The notes under the pieces are model-generated. The model did no database searches. It worked only from the letters and a program-made list of their open reading frames with translations, and was not told the origin of the DNA. The position numbers and the translations under genes are program-made. From positions 8,223 through 16,358 of the forward strand of contig JAUNBN010000010.1 of the NCBI GenBank assembly GCA_030527085.1: a stretch of DNA of 8,136 nucleotides, read 5' to 3'. Positions 6,546 through 8,136 of the stretch are shown piece by piece; within the stretch, counting starts at the first letter, position 1; each line of letters begins with the position of its first letter. Origin of the DNA: Oscillospiraceae bacterium. GTDB lineage: Bacteria; Bacillota; Clostridia; Oscillospirales; Ruminococcaceae.

Positions 6546-6667
6546 GGGAGCGCCCTTATCACGCGCTTTTTTCGCTTGAAACGTCCTCTTCGCACAGAGT
6601 ACTTGCCCGCTTCCACGCCTTGGGCGGGGAAGCGGGGTCAATCCGCTTTCGGAGCGCGTTCAATACA
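6546..6667. repeat. Hairpin-rich intergenic repeat copy in the divergent region
   Basis: The segment opens with GGGAGCGCCC (6546-6555) and later has AATCCGCTTTCGG (6640-6652); both words also occur at 92-101 and 130-142. Between them, CCCGCTTCC (6606-6614) pairs with GGAAGCGGG (6628-6636). AAGCGG (6630-6635) can instead pair with CCGCTT (6643-6648), so two hairpins exclude each other. It ends with CGTTCAATAC (6657-6666), also found at 3612-3621. I see no coding gene in 6447-6934. Confidence 0.45.
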
Positions 6668-6707
6668 CTGTGAAACGGCTCAATCGGGCTCGCGCAAAGG
6701 CGTGAGC

Positions 6708-6735
6708 GTCACAAAAAAGCGCGGAAATTTATACT
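6708..6735 (+). promoter_or_regulatory. Candidate promoter for htrA
   Basis: GTCACA (6708-6713, 4 of 6 bases of the -35 consensus) lies 16 bases before TATACT (6730-6735, 5 of 6 of the -10 consensus). This is the best plus-strand candidate in the intergenic region, but it would give a leader of almost 200 bases. Another AT-rich box, TATATT (6777-6782), lacks a well-spaced -35. HtrA genes are often induced by envelope stress through two-component systems, so a promoter with a poor -35 would not be surprising. Confidence 0.35.
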
Positions 6736-6902
6736 CCCTTACACCGATAATTCACACGCGCTTCACAAAAGGCAACTATATTAAGCATTAGCAAAAAGCG
6801 GACGAAACGCGCTTTCAGTACTGTGCTTACTCTCCCAAGATCGGTAAAAACACAGTGAAAAAAGCAGACGCGCGCGACACGCTTTTCAAGCAGCAAGCAT
6901 AA

Positions 6903-6926
6903 GGCCCCGAAAAGGGGTTAAGGAGG
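6903..6926 (+). promoter_or_regulatory. Leader hairpin and ribosome binding site of htrA
   Basis: CCCC (6905-6908) pairs with GGGG (6914-6917) around GAAAA, and two flanking G-U pairs can be added. AAGGAGG (6920-6926), a near-perfect Shine-Dalgarno sequence, follows directly, eight bases before the ATG at 6935. The hairpin ends at the edge of the ribosome site, so it might influence translation, but no such role is shown. Confidence 0.6.
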
Positions 6927-6934
6927 CAGGATAT

Positions 6935-8136
6935 ATGGATAATAACAGCAACGGCTATTGGGACGCTTCCTCGCCCTATTCGGCCGAAAACCAGAACGCG
7001 GGGCAGTATTCCCAAAACCCCGTCTATTCCCAGCAGTTCGGAACAGCGACCGCTCCCGCAAAGCCGCCGAAGAAAAAGAGCAATGCGGGGCTCGTTGTGC
7101 TCTGCATCGTTCTCTCGCTCATCTTCGGCTTCGGCGGCGCGGCGCTCGCCACCTTCGTTTTCGACGACGGCACGCGCAGCAATACCGCTTCGGACGCGGG
7201 GCTTTCCACGGCGAGCGAGCACAGCCTGGTCACCACCAGCATAGAGTCGCTTTCCGACCTCGTCGCACTCACGCAGGACAGCGTTGTTGAGATTACAACG
7301 GAGTCCGTCTCAACGAGCAGCATCTTCGGGCAGTACGTCACCGAGGGCGCGGGCAGCGGAGTCATAGTCCGCTCGGACGGCTATATCGTAACCAACAACC
7401 ACGTCACCAGCGGCGCGCGCAATATAGTTGTAACCTTGAGCGACGGCAGCAGCTACGACGCAACGCTCGTAGGCTCCGACAGCAAGACAGACCTCGCTGT
7501 CATAAAAATCGACGCAAACAACCTCACCCCCGCCGTTATGGGCGAGAGTTCTGAGGTCAGTGTGGGCGACAGGGTCATAGCCATAGGCAATCCCTTAGGC
7601 TCCCTTGGCGGCACTGTAACGGACGGCATAATAAGCGCGCTCGACCGCGAGATAGAAGTGAGCGGCCAGTCGATGACTCTTTTGCAGACCAGCGCGGCCG
7701 TCAACCCCGGCAACTCCGGCGGCGGGCTCTTCAACGCCTACGGCGAGCTGGTGGGCATAGTTAACGCCAAGCCCTCCTCCAGCTCCAGCACGACCACCAT
7801 AGAGGGCCTCGCCTTCGCAATACCCGTAGACACGGTCAAAGAGGTGGTGAGCTCCATAATCGAGACGGGCTACGTCACCGGCAGAGTAGTTATGGGCATC
7901 TCGGTCTACGAGATAAGCACCCAGCAGGAGGCCATGCAGTATAACGTCAACCGCTACGGCGTTTATATAGTCTCCATAACCGAGGGCGGCGGCGCGGATC
8001 GCGCCGGACTCCAGGTGGGCGACTGCATAATAAGCATAAACGGCAACGTGGTCGATACCTCCAGCGATATAACGAGCGTGCTCGACGAGAGCGGGATAGG
8101 CGACACGGTCGAAGTGCAGGTCATCCGCGAGGGCTC
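6935..8136 (+). CDS. htrA: HtrA/DegP-type membrane-anchored serine protease with PDZ domain (3' truncated)
   Basis: HtrA proteases degrade or refold misfolded proteins in the cell envelope. The window holds 400 codons and then runs off the edge. Residues 1-50 are a polar N/Q/S/Y-rich cytoplasmic tail ending in PPKKK. A single membrane helix lies at about 51-76, placing the enzyme outside. The trypsin-like domain follows, with the catalytic triad H156 (TNNHVTSG), D186 (KTDLAVIKID) and S261 (NPGNSGG), and IAIGNPLG (216-223) before the active site. A PDZ domain starts near residue 316 and shows the GVYI...GADRAGLQVGDCIISING pattern; its end is missing. The start is fixed by AAGGAGG at 6920-6926. 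The architecture fits Gram-positive HtrA/HtrB rather than periplasmic DegP with a cleaved signal. It is divergent from the M20 peptidase gene; Ile codons are mostly ATA. Confidence 0.94.
   Translation, partial: MDNNSNGYWDASSPYSAENQNAGQYSQNPVYSQQFGTATAPAKPPKKKSNAGLVVLCIVLSLIFGFGGAALATFVFDDGTRSNTASDAGLSTASEHSLVTTSIESLSDLVALTQDSVVEITTESVSTSSIFGQYVTEGAGSGVIVRSDGYIVTNNHVTSGARNIVVTLSDGSSYDATLVGSDSKTDLAVIKIDANNLTPAVMGESSEVSVGDRVIAIGNPLGSLGGTVTDGIISALDREIEVSGQSMTLLQTSAAVNPGNSGGGLFNAYGELVGIVNAKPSSSSSTTTIEGLAFAIPVDTVKEVVSSIIETGYVTGRVVMGISVYEISTQQEAMQYNVNRYGVYIVSITEGGGADRAGLQVGDCIISINGNVVDTSSDITSVLDESGIGDTVEVQVIREG

Noticed and set aside
6576..6791. Open frame of 71 codons on the plus strand in the divergent intergenic region
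   Set aside because: It begins with TTG, has no Shine-Dalgarno sequence, and overlaps repeat-like hairpins and the candidate htrA promoter. The translation shows no recognisable family.
6881..6914. CTTTTC and GAAAAG pairing that would compete with the CCCC/GGGG hairpin before htrA
   Set aside because: Only six weak A/T-rich pairs across a long loop; too little to support a riboswitch or thermosensor claim.
6827..7365. Minus-strand open frames of 131 and 113 codons opposite the start of htrA
   Set aside because: The plus-strand frame has a strong ribosome site, a membrane helix and the full protease triad; the opposite frames show no family features.

Overview
The window looks like chromosomal core-genome DNA from a GC-rich member of the Firmicutes, most likely a clostridial lineage; I would not go below class. 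The main reason is the order SRP RNA, dnaX, ybaB/ebfC, recR on one strand, the layout known from Bacillus and many Firmicutes. Strong Shine-Dalgarno sites, SigA-like promoters with perfect TATAAT boxes, and a membrane-anchored HtrA with a polar cytoplasmic tail agree with this. The DNA is clearly GC-rich, yet isoleucine is mostly written ATA (21 of 30 Ile codons in the htrA fragment).

Layout, left to right. On the minus strand, 1-76 holds the first 25 codons of smpB, cut by the window edge. A structured 87-bp gap follows, then recR (164-763), ybaB/ebfC (766-1104) and dnaX (1117-2949), packed 2 and 12 bp apart and so probably one transcript read right to left. Upstream of dnaX is a signal recognition particle RNA gene (about 3018-3187) with its own promoter, then a tRNA-Arg(CCG) gene (3369-3445) with a clear promoter and a strong intrinsic terminator, all on the minus strand. 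After a 195-bp gap with a 15-bp perfect GC hairpin comes a second minus-strand pair: a eukaryotic-type hexokinase (3685-4989, GTG start) downstream of a membrane-anchored M20 metallopeptidase (5013-6446), 23 bp apart. A 488-bp divergent intergenic region (6447-6934), rich in promoter-like and repeated sequence, separates these from a plus-strand HtrA/DegP-type serine protease (6935 onward), which runs off the window inside its PDZ domain.

Functionally, the left half is information processing: clamp loading (DnaX), recombinational repair (RecR, YbaB), membrane targeting of proteins (SRP RNA), arginine decoding and ribosome rescue (SmpB). The right half is sugar phosphorylation, hydrolysis of peptides or N-acyl amino acids, and envelope protein quality control.

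I see no phage, transposon, CRISPR or defence system. The least explained parts are non-coding: three intergenic regions (about 92-151, 3528-3624 and 6546-6667) share short exact words and GC-rich hairpins, suggesting a dispersed intergenic repeat family, and the divergent region before htrA carries several inverted repeats that could be operators.
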